Notes: generated by a model from the sequence alone, not told the origin. A stretch of 64,000 bases of DNA from Rhynchopus sp. YZ270_cl-10 (GCA_964035575.1 OZ037908.1:558001-622000); one strand, 5' to 3'; positions 12,401 to 23,990 are shown, counted from the stretch's first letter. Made by a program: numbers and translations.

Positions 12401-15400
12401 AACGGTCGGAGGATGTGTACGTTAAAGGCTGTTCCATCCATCACTCATGGAACCGCGCGATTGTTCTTCACTCCACTTCATTTGTTACGGTCGAGCAGAA
12501 CGTTGCGTTCAACACTCTAGGCCATATGTACTTCGTGGAGGACGGCAACGAGAAGTACAACACCTTCAAATACAACCTGGGCATAGGCGCGAAACCCACC
12601 GGAGGGCAGCTGGCGCACGATGTCTTCACCTCAGTCTATTGGATGGCAAACCCACAGAACAACTTCATCGGGAACGCAGCTGCAGGCTCTTCGCATATGG
12701 GCTTCTGGCTGTCACCCCCAAAACACCCAAGAAGGGGGTCCTTCACAGAGCGTGAATGCCCTGCAGATCTACCCCTCGGATACGTTCATTCAAACACCGC
12801 ACACTCCAACGGACGGCACGGATTTTGGGTGCATCCCAAACACTACGCACGCGAACAAGAATGCGGACCTGATTCAGAGGCAGACAATAAATACGCAGTT
12901 TCCACTGTCTCAAATCTACGTACCTGGAAGAACGTAGAGCAGGGGCTAGGCCTTGTGGATACGGGGCCGTATGTGTTAGAGAACATTCTTTCCATTGACT
13001 GCAGCGACGCAGGAGTGGAGGTGGGGGACATCACTGGAGAGCAGGGCGCCATAGTACGCCACTCAGTGTTCATTGCGGAGTCGCACAACAACCGGGTGAA
13101 CGAATGGAGAATGTACCGTGCGGTGACTGGAAAGCGTGGGCTTATCACTCCAAAGAGCGAAGGGTTGAGGGCGCACGATCTCACCTTCATTGGGTTCACC
13201 TCAAAGCGCGACGGTGCAGGGGAGTGGACGAACCAGGCTGGGGTGTACACATGCTGTAGATGCTGGAATGATTGTTCCTCGGAGATGGGCGCGTTTACCT
13301 CGCGATTCTGGAACATTGTGTGGCACAACAACCCAAACCGCGTGATGTTTGGCTGGCCGCACAACGACATCCTTATTGATGAAGACGGCTCTTTCGCAGG
13401 AGGTGCTGCAAATGCAACACTGTTACCTACCCTCGATCATACCCGAATGCCTGAATGCGCGGTAGGCCCTAGTGCACACCAAGGTCCAACAGGGTTTGGG
13501 ATGTGGACGGGTCGTCGGAATGTACCAGGAATGATTTGTCCGCCAAAATATGCGTTCCATAAAGTAGTTATTCACAAACCAACGCCTGAAAAGTATTTGA
13601 TATTTACCTTTGATATTGAGTCAAGTTTAGGGCATACGCAGATCATCTATGATGACTCAAAGAATCGAGGGTGGTCCGAAGGGTGGGCCATGCCGGTTGC
13701 AACGACGTCGGACAGTACGCAGGTCGTTCCGTACAAAATCTATTACGGCGAGAACTTAGACTGGGAGGAGCTGCAGGTGTGGGTGCAGGAGATTGTGGAG
13801 CACCCGTTCAAAAGCATGCTGCAGCTGGACTTCAACTATACCGACAACTACGCACTGTTCGACGTGCTTGCGAGGCAGATGGGGGGGAAGCGGGGGTGGG
13901 AGCTCCTCGACCTTCCCTCCCCACCCATCTCCCTGCCAATGTCCTTCCGCAACCACGCAAACGCGTCCGTAACCGACGGCACCACAACAGGGTCCTTCAG
14001 CAACCTCGACCAACAGGGCAAGGTACTGTCACTGGTATTCACAGAAGGAGATTCACCAGGCATGTTAAGTCTGCCCTCTCGCGCAAGGCTGGTGCAGATG
14101 GAGTCTATACCGTGTGTGACCTTGAAGGGTTCGGATCAGTGTATCAAGATGCAAGAAGAGATAGTACCCAATGACGCATGGTATGAATCTTTCCTCCTTC
14201 TGCCTCCCCTCCAAAAAATAGAAGGATTCTGATAGAGCGTGCTCCTTCTATTTGCTCTCTTTTAAGGATCCTGTGAAGAAATCGTGTATCTTGTGATAGT
14301 AGTCTAAAAATCAAACAAAAAAAAATTCCTCTTATGTTTTATGGTCTCCTGAAAACCGAAGTCAATGAAGTGATCTCCGGGGGTTGATAACCAAGGATAT
14401 CTCTAAATCCGACCCTTTTTGGACAAATTCCGAAATCCAAATCCAAAAAATTCCCTGTTTTTTTGATACAGTTTTTGGGCTGTTTTTTGACTTTTTTGCG
14501 GGGAAAAAAAAAAATTCCCCACAAAACTTTTTCGACATGTTGACAGGGCTCTTGCCAATCACCCCTTTTGGCCAAAACGGGGTGATTTGGGGTCCCGAGC
14601 TTTCCCCCCGTAAAAGCGATAGCTGCGCGCGCGTCGCGCGCGCGACTCCCTGCCAGTGCAGGGAGGTGAGGCTTCTTCCCATGCACAAAATCGTAGAAGG
14701 CTGGTGGGGAGAGTGAACCACGATCCATCGTGGGTGTCAGCCTTATCAGTAACCTCAGTACATTTATGTAAGAAAAGGTAGTCAAGACACCCAAAGGTTC
14801 CTGGCGAAGCCACGGTACGCAACATTTCTAAAAAATGTTGACATAAAATGGCACTGTCGTTGGTAATTAGCATCAGGAAAATGCCCACGCGGGAAATCGG
14901 CGACTCAATAAATTATTGCCATCAATTTTGCTTCCAAATTTTGCTAAAGCGAAAGATTCTGGCGAAGCCACGGTACGCAACATTTGAGATCTCCTCCGTC
15001 TTCCAACCCTCATAATTGAATGCGATTGACACGTCTTCTCCTTCTTCTTGTGCACAACCTCAAATGTCTCCGATGCTGGACGTTTGACTGCAACTGACGC
15101 GAACATCTGCACCCACAACAACTACAGCAACTGTCTGCAGGACCAATTTTTTCTCGAAAATCCGAGATTTTTATTTTTTCCCCCCTCACTTTTTCCGCTT
15201 ATTTGATTGCGTTGATCGATCGCATCCCACAGGCGAAACTCTCTGGGGGTGGGGTGGGGTAGAATGTACCTGAAATTGCTGTAGGGAAAAACAGGGAATT
15301 TTTTTCAGGGAATTTTTTTTATTTTCCTGAAATCCATATCCAAATCCACAATTAGAAAAATCCCTGTTGATAACCCAGAAAAAAACAGTGTGTCTTTAGT

Positions 15401-18400
15401 GTGGTTTCTCCCAGAGAGAGGCTAGACATAACGCACGTAATGAAGTAAAAAACACATAGGCGTGCACAAAATCAAGTAGAACATGTATTAATATTTTGTG
15501 TGCATCCCCTCGGACTGGCGAACTGCCTCTAGGCGTCGTGGCATTGACTCGATGTACCCTGCAACGAAGCTCGTGTCCATCTTTGACCATTCTTTGTTGA
15601 TGATACGTTTAAGTGTCGCCACGTCTTTGGGCTCCCTTTCGTTGACTGCAGTCTGCAGCTTGTCCCACAGGTTTTCAATAGGATTGAGATCAGGGGAGTT
15701 TCCTGGCCAGTCTTCAATGGGTAGGAACGAAAGCAGCTTCCCCACCCTCATCATAGCCTTTCCCGCCATCAACGATCAGAGATGCACCCTGTAGCCGCAT
15801 CCCTTCCTTGGTCGCCTCCGTGTTCACCACATGGCCCTTAACCATTATATTTTCACTTTTCTTGTATTCCTGAATTACTGGGGGGGGTCGAATAAAGCAC
15901 GTACGTGTTTTATTAGGCGTCCCTACACTTCAGATCCTGAGGTTTAAAAAAAAAAAAAAGTTCGAAAAGGCGAATAAAGCACGTACGTGCTTTATTCGCC
16001 TTTTTGAACTTTTTGGAAAGTTTTTCCAGTCACAATTTTTTTTCGATTTTTTTTTTCGCCCAAGAGGTGATTTTGCTGCATTTCCGAGCCAATCCCGGCT
16101 TGTGGTGGGGGATATACGGAAAAATGGACAAAATTTCAGCGACTTAAATTTTCACAAAATACGAACTACCTTGTCACAACACAGGAAAAGTTCAAAAAGT
16201 CGAATAAAACACGTACGTGCTTTATTCGACGCAAAAAAAAGCAAAAAACCCATTTTTCAAATGCGTGCTTTATTCGACGTACGTGCTTTATTCGAATTAC
16301 CTCGTTTATTCGGCCCCCCCCAGTAAAACGGGTGATTTTTTTTTTTGATTTTGAAAATGCCCTTGACAAATTTTGCCTATTTTTTTTTTAAATGTTGCTA
16401 GGTGACATTAATTCTAAAACACACTGTATGGGGTGATTTATGAACGGGGAGAGATTTTTTTTTCACAAGCTCTCCGTTAGCTCTCACAGCCTGTTGCGTG
16501 TCTCACGGAGACGATCATAGATCACCCAGATATGCAATATTGGAACGCTTAAAAAATGTACTACCGTTTTCAACATTATTACGCCAACGGTATATGTTTC
16601 AAATCAACAACAACAACACAGGAACTGGACCGACGCAGAAGCGTGGAACAGCAGCACCGGAGTGCCCGAGGACGGTGCCGTGGCGATCATCCCCAAGGGG
16701 CGCACCATCTACCTCAGAGGCGAGACAGCGAAGCTGGCCTCCCTCATCATCCAAGGTGTCCTCATCTTTGACGACGTGCCAGGTGGCGCCACCGTGCATG
16801 CGAACCACATCTTCATCCAGGTATTCACTGTCTTTTTTTTTTTGTGTCGACAATCACACCAAGAGGGGTTTCTTGACTACTCAAATATCACCCAAAAGAG
16901 GGGGGTATATGTACATTACAACGACTAGATTGTCAATCGTGTGGTTGTCGCGATTACTTCCTTTTTTTTGTTGTGGTTGGGTACTACGGTTCCAACCCTC
17001 CCAACACAAATTGGTGTGGCTGAAGGGGATGCTATTTTCTGCTATTTTGGGGTCGTCAACCACACCACAGATTTATTTATTTCAACTTCCCACACACACA
17101 CAATTTTTGATTCTATCTGCGCTTTTCACATTCTTCATCACTCAAACCCCCTACTCACAGTCCGGCGAACTCCACGTTGGGGACAGATTCCAACCATACG
17201 AGAACGCTGCCATCTTCAACCTCTCCGGCACCCACGAGACCCCCAGCCTTGGTGTGAGCAAATCCCACCGCCTTGGGTCTGGTGTGTTGGCAAACTTCGG
17301 AACCCTGGAGGTCCACGGAAGGGACGTGGGGCGGACCTGGTCGAAGCTGGCGGCAACGGTGACCGCGGGGGGGCAGACCCTGACGCTCTCGGACGACGTG
17401 ATGTGGGAGGTAGGGGGCTCTGTCTGGGTCACCTCCACCGACTACGAGAGCGACCACTCCGAGGTCATGGAGATCGCCCAGATAGACGGGCGGGTGGTCA
17501 CGCTCACCACCCCACTAGAGTTCACCCACTTGGGAGAGACCTCCGACGGCTTCGAGCTACGCGGTGAGGTCGGCTACCTCTCACGCAACATCCGCTTCAC
17601 AAACCTTGGCAGGGAAACCTTTGGTGAAGGTTCCTACGGATGCCACGTCATGTTTGGCGAGCTCTCGAACGACGCACAGTTCAGTGGCCGTGGCGCCATC
17701 TCCTTCGCGGAATTCTCACACTGCGGGCAGTGGGGTGGCGACCGTGGCGCCTTCTTCCTGGACCGTCCAACACGCAACACAGTCACCTTAGACGGGATCA
17801 GCGTATGGAACTCGAACTCCAATGCCGTAAAGGTGCTGAAGCTCTCGGGGGACGCTCGGTTCTCAATGACGAACAGTGTGGTGTACCGCTCGAGGGCGAC
17901 GACAGTGCAAATCTACAACGACTGGAGGGATGGGGACAACAAGGTTTCGGTATGTCTCCTCCCCCTAGTTTGGGTTTCATTTAAGACCGGGTCACCCCCT
18001 TACTAAATATGGTTAAAAATGGGGGAAACAATCCCAACATTTATGAATTCAATAAGAAGGTGCACAGAGACATAGGTTATATCAACCATTTCTCCTTAAT
18101 GTTCTCTCACATCACACCACCCCTCACTGGGCCATATTCTGCGCAAGAATTACCCTCACTAGGCATCAGCATCACACCCTCCACATCACAGATCATCGGC
18201 AACCTTTTGGGTGGCACAGAAACCGAAGGCGACGGTGAGATCGAGGAGGTCTCCTGCACGCTGCTCAGCAGACGCGCGCTGGTCGTGCGCGACAACGTTG
18301 TGGCCGGGTCCTGGGCAGAAGGGTTCTGCATCGCAACGGACCCTTGCGGGACAACGACAGGCAACACCGGCAACGAGGCACACTCCTGCGCACACGGCTT

Positions 18401-21155
18401 CTACACCATCCGCGGCCATTGGTGCTCCGAGCTTTCTTACGCACACCTCTGGAAGAACAGCTACCTCGGTGTCTTCAGCATGATCCACGGCCACATGCAC
18501 ATCCACAACTCCATCTTCCACGACAACCACGCTGCAGTCAATCTCATCAAAACCGGCTACTCTCGCGTCTCCGTCTATGTACGCGACAGCACCATAGCTG
18601 GGAGGTCCTCCCTAGAGATGTCACGTCCTTGCACGGATGTGACCTGTGTGAGTTATCATGGGGACCCTCTCTTTGGGCGTGGGAATAAATGTGGTGACCG
18701 TGGGTTTGAGACAACAGCAACGTTCACGACAGCGTCGACGGGGATAATCCTGTCGCAGAGCAGGAAATTTCCCAAGGGGAAGAGCGGGATCCCGCTGCTG
18801 CTGCGCCCGCTGATGACACCGCTCCCTTACGACAAGCTTGGGGATGTTTCGTACTACGGGAGTGCCATCGTCTCGAACGTCACCTTCCGCAACTTCCGCT
18901 CGCTGGGTATCTGTGGACGTGACGCAGTGTTCCGCACCATGGGTCAGTCACGTACCCATATCCTCCCAACAGAGGTTCTCAAAGCAAAGTGGGACAACGT
19001 CGACGAAGACGCAAAGTTCTTCTTCCATCGCTCAGCATCGCAGTGGCGCACCGGGGTGCAGTGTGGAGAAGGGTGGGACTGCTCGGGGCTTGAGATGGCG
19101 GTGGTTCGCTCTTCCGACGGAAGTCTCTTTGGTGGTGGTGCGGTATGTAGCCTCTTAGGATCCTGTGAAAAACCATGCTATCTTTCGTGATAGTCTATAG
19201 CCAAACAAAACCCTTTTTTTTTTTTTTTTGGCTGCAGCTCTTTATCACTCCTTCGTCTTATCAAAGAGGTCAGTTGGTTGCTAATCCGGTACACTGCCAT
19301 CGGGCTTTGTATTTCAGATTGTTTGCGGGTTTTAGGGGTGACAACGCAAAAGAGGATTTTTATGCCCTGATTTTATGTAGTCTCTCTGAGGGTTCGATAA
19401 CCCCCCCGCGGAGAATCAGCGCATGTCCGCCGTTGAACGGTGAGGCGTTTTTTTTGTACTTATTGCAACGTCTTTTTAGGGGTTTTGTTCAAAGATTTAG
19501 CCTTTTGTTTTATACCGCACACAAACAACAGCAAGCAAGCGAAAGTGTTGTGTCTACACTCGACAACGTCGCACCTCCTGGCAAATGCAGTACCGTTGGC
19601 GTATGTTTGCCACCTTTGCACACACCCCCACCCCACCCACACCCCTAACCTCAAACACCATGTGTACGATACCGCACGAATGACACATTCATCACACAAA
19701 ATTTCTATCTTTACAAAACGATTGTGATCAACGAAAGAATCAACGAAGCACGCTAGGCTTCGGGTTCATCTTATAAACTTTTCTTTCTTTTTTTTTTTTG
19801 AAGAATTGTTGGAATAGTGTAGCCACACTACAAGCCCCACTGTCTTTTTTAAGACACTAAATATCCACCATAGCCCCATCCCATACGCCTCATAACCCAT
19901 CAAACCCTCTCAGGCATGGAACGCAAAGAAATGCCCCAACACCAAACTCGGCGAGCTGTTCCTCCGCTCCCTCGACCCGGACGGCTTGAAACGCACGCTC
20001 TATCCCCTCCGCGTGGAACATACAGAATACCCTGGCAAGCCTTTCTACAATATCAACCAGCCGCCAGATCTGTACAAGGAGACGGAGTGGCCGAAGTTTG
20101 CAAGGGAGCCATGGTTCTGGGCTGTGGTGGAGGAGAATAAGACCATGCGCATCTCCTTCGGAGACCTTCCACCGCGGAGAACGGCATGGGAGCTGCAAAA
20201 CTGCAACCGTGGGGAGAAGGTGCTGCTTCGTATCTATTATCCAGAGCCCCTCCGGATTCAGGTCTGGTTGGACCCCGAGAACAACGAAACCGGGCGCACC
20301 CCAACAAGCGAAGCTCCAATTGACATCAACGCCGACCATTCGCAAAACTATTTTGAGGACGGAGAGACGCGTATTATGAACATTGTGATGCAGTGTGGGA
20401 AGGGCTTTGAAATTCATCAGCTCATGGTTGTCCGCGTACAGATGCGTCTTGACATAACCATGGAGGAATTTGACGAGCAGTCCAGCAAAACCTTTGCCCG
20501 CAACATCGCAAACCTTCTTGGCGTTCCGCAAGACCGTGTTCGCATCGTCGAAGTCACTGCTGGGTCTCTGATCGTCAACTTCGTGATTGAGGCGGAGGAC
20601 AGCCAATCGTACAACATCGAAGCGCAGGAAGCGCAGCTCAACTTTTTAGCAGAAACCCTACAAAATATGAGCGCCGAAGCACTCCAAAGCCAGCTTGGTG
20701 TGCAAGCAGAGCTGCTCTCATTGTATCTTTCCGGGTTCAACTATAGCGCCTGCGGTGCGAACGGAAACGGCAGCGGCTGTACAGTATATGATGAGTTTTC
20801 CAGTCAGTCCTTTGATGCCTGGAAAGTGGTCCTGATTATCTTTGGCGGTCTTCTCTTTATTGCAGCCATCTCCGCAGTTTCCCTTGTCCTCCTGAGACGC
20901 GGATCGTCCCCTTCCGCCATAGAAGAATCAAAAGAGATGGGCGACAAAAAGCCAGAAGCTGACGAAGACATCTTCAAAGACGAAGATGAGTTCCCAGACT
21001 ACATCCCAAAGCAGTTCAACCCGGGGCTAACAGGAGATCATGCCCCGCAAGACCCTTATAGCCCGAAAATGGTGATACCCGAAATGAAGCCGAAGTTGAA
21101 AAACATCAAAATCAACCTAGAGTATGTTCTTGGGGGATTAAACAAAAAGGTGTAG
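6457..21155 (+). CDS. PKHD1L1: Fibrocystin-L (PKHD1L1)-like giant receptor, 5 exons
   Basis: Predicted exons are 6457-14180, 16622-16820, 17161-17949, 18192-19142 and 19914-21155. Phases agree at every junction and give about 3634 aa. ATG 6457 is preferred over the in-frame GTG just before it. Residues 1-42 look like a signal peptide (basic start, hydrophobic FLLFTIFAAL). Then come IPT/TIG domains (from about 45 and 285), an Asp/Gly-rich run near 380-405, a PA14 domain (about 405-570), seven or more IPT/TIG domains (about 825-1450), an F5/8-type galactose-binding-like segment (about 1455-1585), another IPT, a G8 domain (about 1717-1900) and parallel beta-helix repeats with the family's GRYPIHFH motif. 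A second G8 spans the exon 1/exon 2 junction, followed by a second beta-helix block. Exon 5 encodes one membrane segment (about 20823-20892) and an acidic cytoplasmic tail. The layout matches fibrocystin-L, a large cell-surface or ciliary protein; ligands are unknown. Intron 1 is 2.4 kb and full of transposon remains. Confidence 0.93.
14797..14868 (-). repeat. Family D repeat
   Basis: It reads TTCCTGGCGAAGCCACGGTA then CGCAACATTTCT, then AATGTTGACATAAAATGGCA. Its reverse complement occurs over about 68 bases at 29724-29792. A short copy is at 14951-14986, and others are at 29619, 29931, 40553 and 54985. Confidence 0.75.
14951..14986 (-). repeat. Family D repeat, short copy
   Basis: It contains CTGGCGAAGCCACGGTACGC followed by AACATTT, the conserved core of family D. 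Confidence 0.7.
15384..16429 (-). mobile_element. Tc1/mariner element, internally deleted remnant
   Basis: A left inverted repeat (ACAGTGTGT then TTTAG, about 15385-15400) pairs with TCTAAAACACACTGTA at 16414-16429. The minus strand at about 15488-15850 encodes the C-terminal part of a Tc1-family transposase. It includes the diagnostic WPGNSPDLNPIENLWD segment that holds the third catalytic acidic residue. The upstream LQ-GAS-LIVDG part is in another frame, and the N-terminal half is missing, replaced by a nested insertion. It lies wholly inside intron 1 of the PKHD1L1-like gene. The element is dead and its age is moderate. Confidence 0.85.
15876..16325. mobile_element. MITE nested in the mariner remnant, TA-flanked
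   Basis: It starts TACTGGGGGGGGTCGAATAA and ends with TTTATTCGGCCCCCCCCAGTA, giving inverted termini of about 20 bases flanked by TA, as expected for the IS630/Tc1/mariner superfamily. Inside are several copies of a palindrome with half-site CGAATAAAGCACGT (15887, 15970, 16199 and 16262 onward). It also carries a segment at 16071-16165 shared with the satellite-like region at 62980-63080. It encodes no protein. Confidence 0.8.
17026..17110 (+). repeat. Family J intronic repeat
   Basis: It contains GCTATTTTCTGCTATTTTGG followed by GGTCGTCAACCACACCA. A second copy is at 61524-61605. This one lies in intron 2 of the PKHD1L1-like gene, close to the acceptor of exon 3. Confidence 0.7.
18113..18170 (+). 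repeat. Family I intronic repeat
   Basis: GGGCCATATTCTGCGCAAGA followed by ATTACCCTCACTA lies in intron 3 of the PKHD1L1-like gene, just before exon 4. An inverted copy is at 22672-22745 and a diverged direct copy is in MON2 intron 3 (36490-36560). Confidence 0.65.
19286..19330 (+). repeat. Family B repeat, 5' part
   Basis: CCGGTACACTGCCATCGGGC then TTTGTATTTCAGATT matches the front part of the complete family B copy at 60915-61082. It lies in intron 4 of the PKHD1L1-like gene. Confidence 0.6.
19375..19470 (+). repeat. Family C repeat in intron 4
   Basis: It contains CTCTGAGGGTTCGATAACCC, then GCGGAGAATCAGCG, then GTTGAACGGTGAGGCG. The GGTTCGATAACC part resembles a tRNA T-arm but no complete tRNA can be folded around it. 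A family A copy follows at 19715. Confidence 0.7.
19715..19790 (+). repeat. Family A repeat in intron 4
   Basis: AACGATTGTGATCAACG, then a CACGCTAGGCTTCGG core, then GTTCATCTTATAAACTTTTC. It lies about 125 bases upstream of the exon 5 acceptor. Confidence 0.7.
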
Positions 21156-21289
21156 CTTCAGTGGAGGGGCTAAAACTGAGGGCGAATAATATTATGATAA
21201 AAACAGATTTCTGGGGGTTATAAAGCATATTTTTCCGGTTATTTGAGGAACCTATGTGGTTTACCTACGTGGCAATCTGATGACGTGCC

Positions 21290-22265
21290 ACTCTGAATTC
21301 AACAACTGTGTCTCTCTGATGGCCCCGCTGGATGTTTGGAGCGTTGTCGGCCACTAGGCTGAAGACTCGAATGTCCTTGCAGAGGAGTGACCGGACAAAC
21401 TCCTGAATGTGCTTTTTCAAAGCAGAAGCAGAAGCAGAGGGGCCCTCCTTCAGCTCGACACAGTCGAGGAAGTACGAGTTGGTACCGTCGGAAATAGCGA
21501 ACCCAAGGACGCTTTTTTCGCATCACAGTATCGTTCAGGAGTAGGGCGACGTCTTTTTGCCTCGTAACTTCACAAAGAGAACGTCGCGAGTCAAATCGAC
21601 CATCGTGTCAATCTGAACCCTAATTTGCAGAGCGTCTTCAGCTTTGCCCTCTGCGACTTGCCAGCAATGCAGTAGTCACACACATCAGTTCTAGGACTGT
21701 GTTGGAACTCCACTGACCGGTTCTTGCGGGATGAGGTGTACGACATTTCCGTCTTCCGCAACCTGTGGTGGGAACATGTTCGAGCCCTTGGCATCATGCG
21801 CATACAGCGTGTTAATGCTGTTCTTTGCAGCAGGAGTCGCGGGAGACACAGCAGGAGTCTCAGGAACAGGAGTCGCAGGATTCGCAGCCTTCCACTCAGC
21901 TTGCGTGTTGCTTCTTGTGGCGCAGCATAACGCTTGCAATGTTTTTATTCCCGTTGCCCCCATCTTTGTCGTTGCCACTCTGGCGTGTGGATATGCCATT
22001 GGTCCTTCCGAGGGAGTTCTCTCCTTTGCACTTTGCTGAGATCCACTTATTGGCCTCGTTGTTGTCAGACTCACCCCACTCCACGTCGAACCACCGTGTT
22101 GCTTGGTGCGGGAAGTTGTACAGTGTGTATGGCCCCAATGGCGGCTCTCTTCGGCGTCGATGTCCGTTCGGGACCGTCTGGTGGCATCGGCATGTGCGAC
22201 AGTGTCAAAGTTAGTTTTGAAGAAACCCTTTTTATGTCCATCAGGGTTGAAAAGGAGATGGTCAT
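21290..22265 (-). pseudogene. hAT-like (DUF659-type) transposase remnant
   Basis: On the minus strand, fragments in several frames read as pieces of one transposase. The best part (about 21290-21520) has LGFAISDGTNSYFLDCVEL, then a helical KKHIQEF segment, then VFSLVADNAPNIQRG, which is the DUF659/hAT pattern with its conserved aspartate. Upstream pieces include DYCIAGKSQRAKLKTLCKLG (about 21600-21680) and a BED-finger-like end with HKKQH (about 21900). Frame changes are frequent, so it is an old, non-functional copy. I found no clear terminal inverted repeats. It lies just after the PKHD1L1-like gene. Confidence 0.7.
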
Positions 22266-22671
22266 ACTGAAAATGTTTTAAATTTATCTTTTTTTTTTTT
22301 TTAGGCGATATTTTGTTCACAGAATCTTAGTGATTGTTGTCAATACACAACAAAAAAAATATTTCTCTATTTCCCCCAAAAAATAACGTGTATAAAAGGG
22401 TACCCCAAACCCCAATACAAGCTACAGCATCTAGGGACAGTAAGATCACATGGTATTATTTCCCTTTTCCCCTATCAACTCCTTTCACAGAGACAACGGA
22501 GAAGATCTGCCTGGAGGTGTACGTCCAAAGGGCGTCTCCCCGAACCCCGCAACCACAACACTGTGAGAAGTGCAGAGGCGACGGGAAGACAGGCGGAGGG
22601 GGGAGAGAGAGTGAGAGGCCCCCTCTCTTGGGGATCTTTGGGGTACAAAAAACCAAGCTTGTCTTATTAAC

Positions 22672-22745
22672 GGTGTGTTTGATAACTAATAGGGGTAATT
22701 CTTGCGCAGAATATGATCCCAATGTGTGTGTGTGTGGGGGTGAAA
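22672..22745 (-). repeat. Family I repeat, inverted copy
   Basis: The reverse complement gives CATATTCTGCGCAAGAATTA then CCCCTATTAGTTATCAAACA, with a (CA)n tract on one side. It matches 18113-18170 and 36490-36560. Confidence 0.6.
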
Positions 22746-22904
22746 TAATGGGCCAAAGAAAAAAATAAGCGAATGAAAGAGGGTAACAACTTTTGCCCCT
22801 TTTGCAGCAGCTTAATGGTGATATTTCGTAAGGTGTCTTGAGCAAGGCTTAGATTCATCGTGTCAATGGTTTTTTCTTGGTTGGTGGTTGTTTTTTTTTT
22901 CTTG

Positions 22905-22945
22905 TACCTTCTTTTCATTAGAAAAAGAATGTATATGAAACAATT
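22905..22945 (+). repeat. Family L dispersed repeat
   Basis: ACCTTCTTTTCATTAGAAAA then GTATATGAAACAATT matches the core of the other family L copies. Confidence 0.5.
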
Positions 22946-23198
22946 TTCTTAGATGTGTGAGAGAGTCACCATTCATCTTACAAAATTTTATTTCTTTCTT
23001 TTCAATTCAGCTGTCTTGTTAAAAGACAACGTTGCCCCCACCGCGAGGCGTATTACAGCTCTCAAATGTTTCTTCTTCTTCTTCTTTTTCCCCTCCTCCA
23101 ATCCCCCACCCTCTCCCTCTCTCTGTTTCTGTAGCGCGCTGTGCCTACGGTCAAAAACACCCCTTTTGATGGAGTCGGTAGGTTCTAATTGCATTTGA

Positions 23199-23248
23199 CC
23201 CATCAGAAACAGAACACAATACAGCTGTGTTCTGATGGTTTCTGATGG
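23199..23248. repeat. Perfect-stem hairpin
   Basis: CCATCAGAAAC pairs with GTTTCTGATGG, and AGAACACA with TGTGTTCT inside it, around a loop of about 7 bases. It may be a small MITE or a regulatory stem-loop. Nothing nearby decides between them. Confidence 0.6.
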
Positions 23249-23740
23249 AGAAAATTCATAGGTATTACACGAATACTACACGGTGACCACATGACGGGCT
23301 AGTTATGGCCATTGCCAGGTGATATGGCAGGTGGTGTTACAAGTTATAAACATTGCTAGTAACATCACCTCTCGTAGATAGGCATGTATGCACCCCCGGG
23401 TGGCATGCAAAATGATGTTGACACGCCTTTTGGAGATGTTAACGTGTGACACTGTCACAAATCGTGTGTGTGTCACACAGCCTAGCCGTGTGGTCACCGC
23501 ATGGCCACCATCACCCCCCCCCCCCGGTCTCCCTTTCCCCTTTCTCTGTTGTAGACTTGTGGTCTCGATGGATGCGCTCAGAATTTTTTTTCTAGTTTGA
23601 ACCAACCACGTATTGCTGTCAATGTTTATTTATTTTTCTTCTTTACATGAACTGTGACACGAAAGGAAAAAAATGCGTGAGACCAATGGTGAACACCCTC
23701 GCTTTTAAGCGAGTTCGCGAAGCTTATCTGTTCGATTTTT

Positions 23741-23790
23741 TAGGTGGCTTAGCAAGGCTCAGACTCTTACGAACTTTTCTTGTTTTGAAT
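23741..23790 (+). repeat. Family A repeat, diverged
   Basis: AGGTGGCTTAGCAAGGCTCA then GACTCTTACGAACTTTTCTT, recognisable by order and spacing with the consensus. Confidence 0.55.
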
Positions 23791-23952
23791 TTTTAGAGTA
23801 TTTTGTGTTCTTCAAAAAGACAGATTACCACATTTTTTTAAAACCATCAGCAAAACGGAAACTTCTTTTCTTCAGTTGGCAGAGATGGGTCGGTTTTTGT
23901 TTTTGTTTGTTTGTTTTTTTTTTTTTTGTTTTTCTTTTTTCATTTCAAGGTT

Positions 23953-23990
23953 TCATGGTGACTATGCACGAGAGGCGTAGGTTCATCTTG
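23953..23990 (+). repeat. Family A repeat
   Basis: ATGGTGACTATGCACGAGAG then GCGTAGGTTCATCTTG matches the consensus with few changes. The TTATAAAC end is lost. Confidence 0.65.

Larger units (their letters stand above)
14375..15383. other. Left half of PKHD1L1-like intron 1: repeat mosaic
   Basis: This intronic stretch has no exon I can support. It holds a family C fragment near 14366-14395, a GC-alternating palindromic patch near 14625-14645, and two minus-strand family D copies (14797-14868 and 14951-14986). AT-rich filler with repeated CAGGGAATTTTTTT strings follows near 15290-15330. Confidence 0.55.

Noticed and set aside
19386-19400. tRNA T-arm-like GGGTTCGATAACCC, which might mark a tRNA or tRNA-derived SINE.
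   Set aside because: No acceptor, D or anticodon arm can be placed around it. It recurs only as part of family C. A tRNA-derived origin of family C stays possible but unsupported.
22490-22640. Possible exon with a CEKC-GDG zinc-finger-like string.
   Set aside because: No neighbouring exon in a compatible phase, and the surrounding sequence is repeats.
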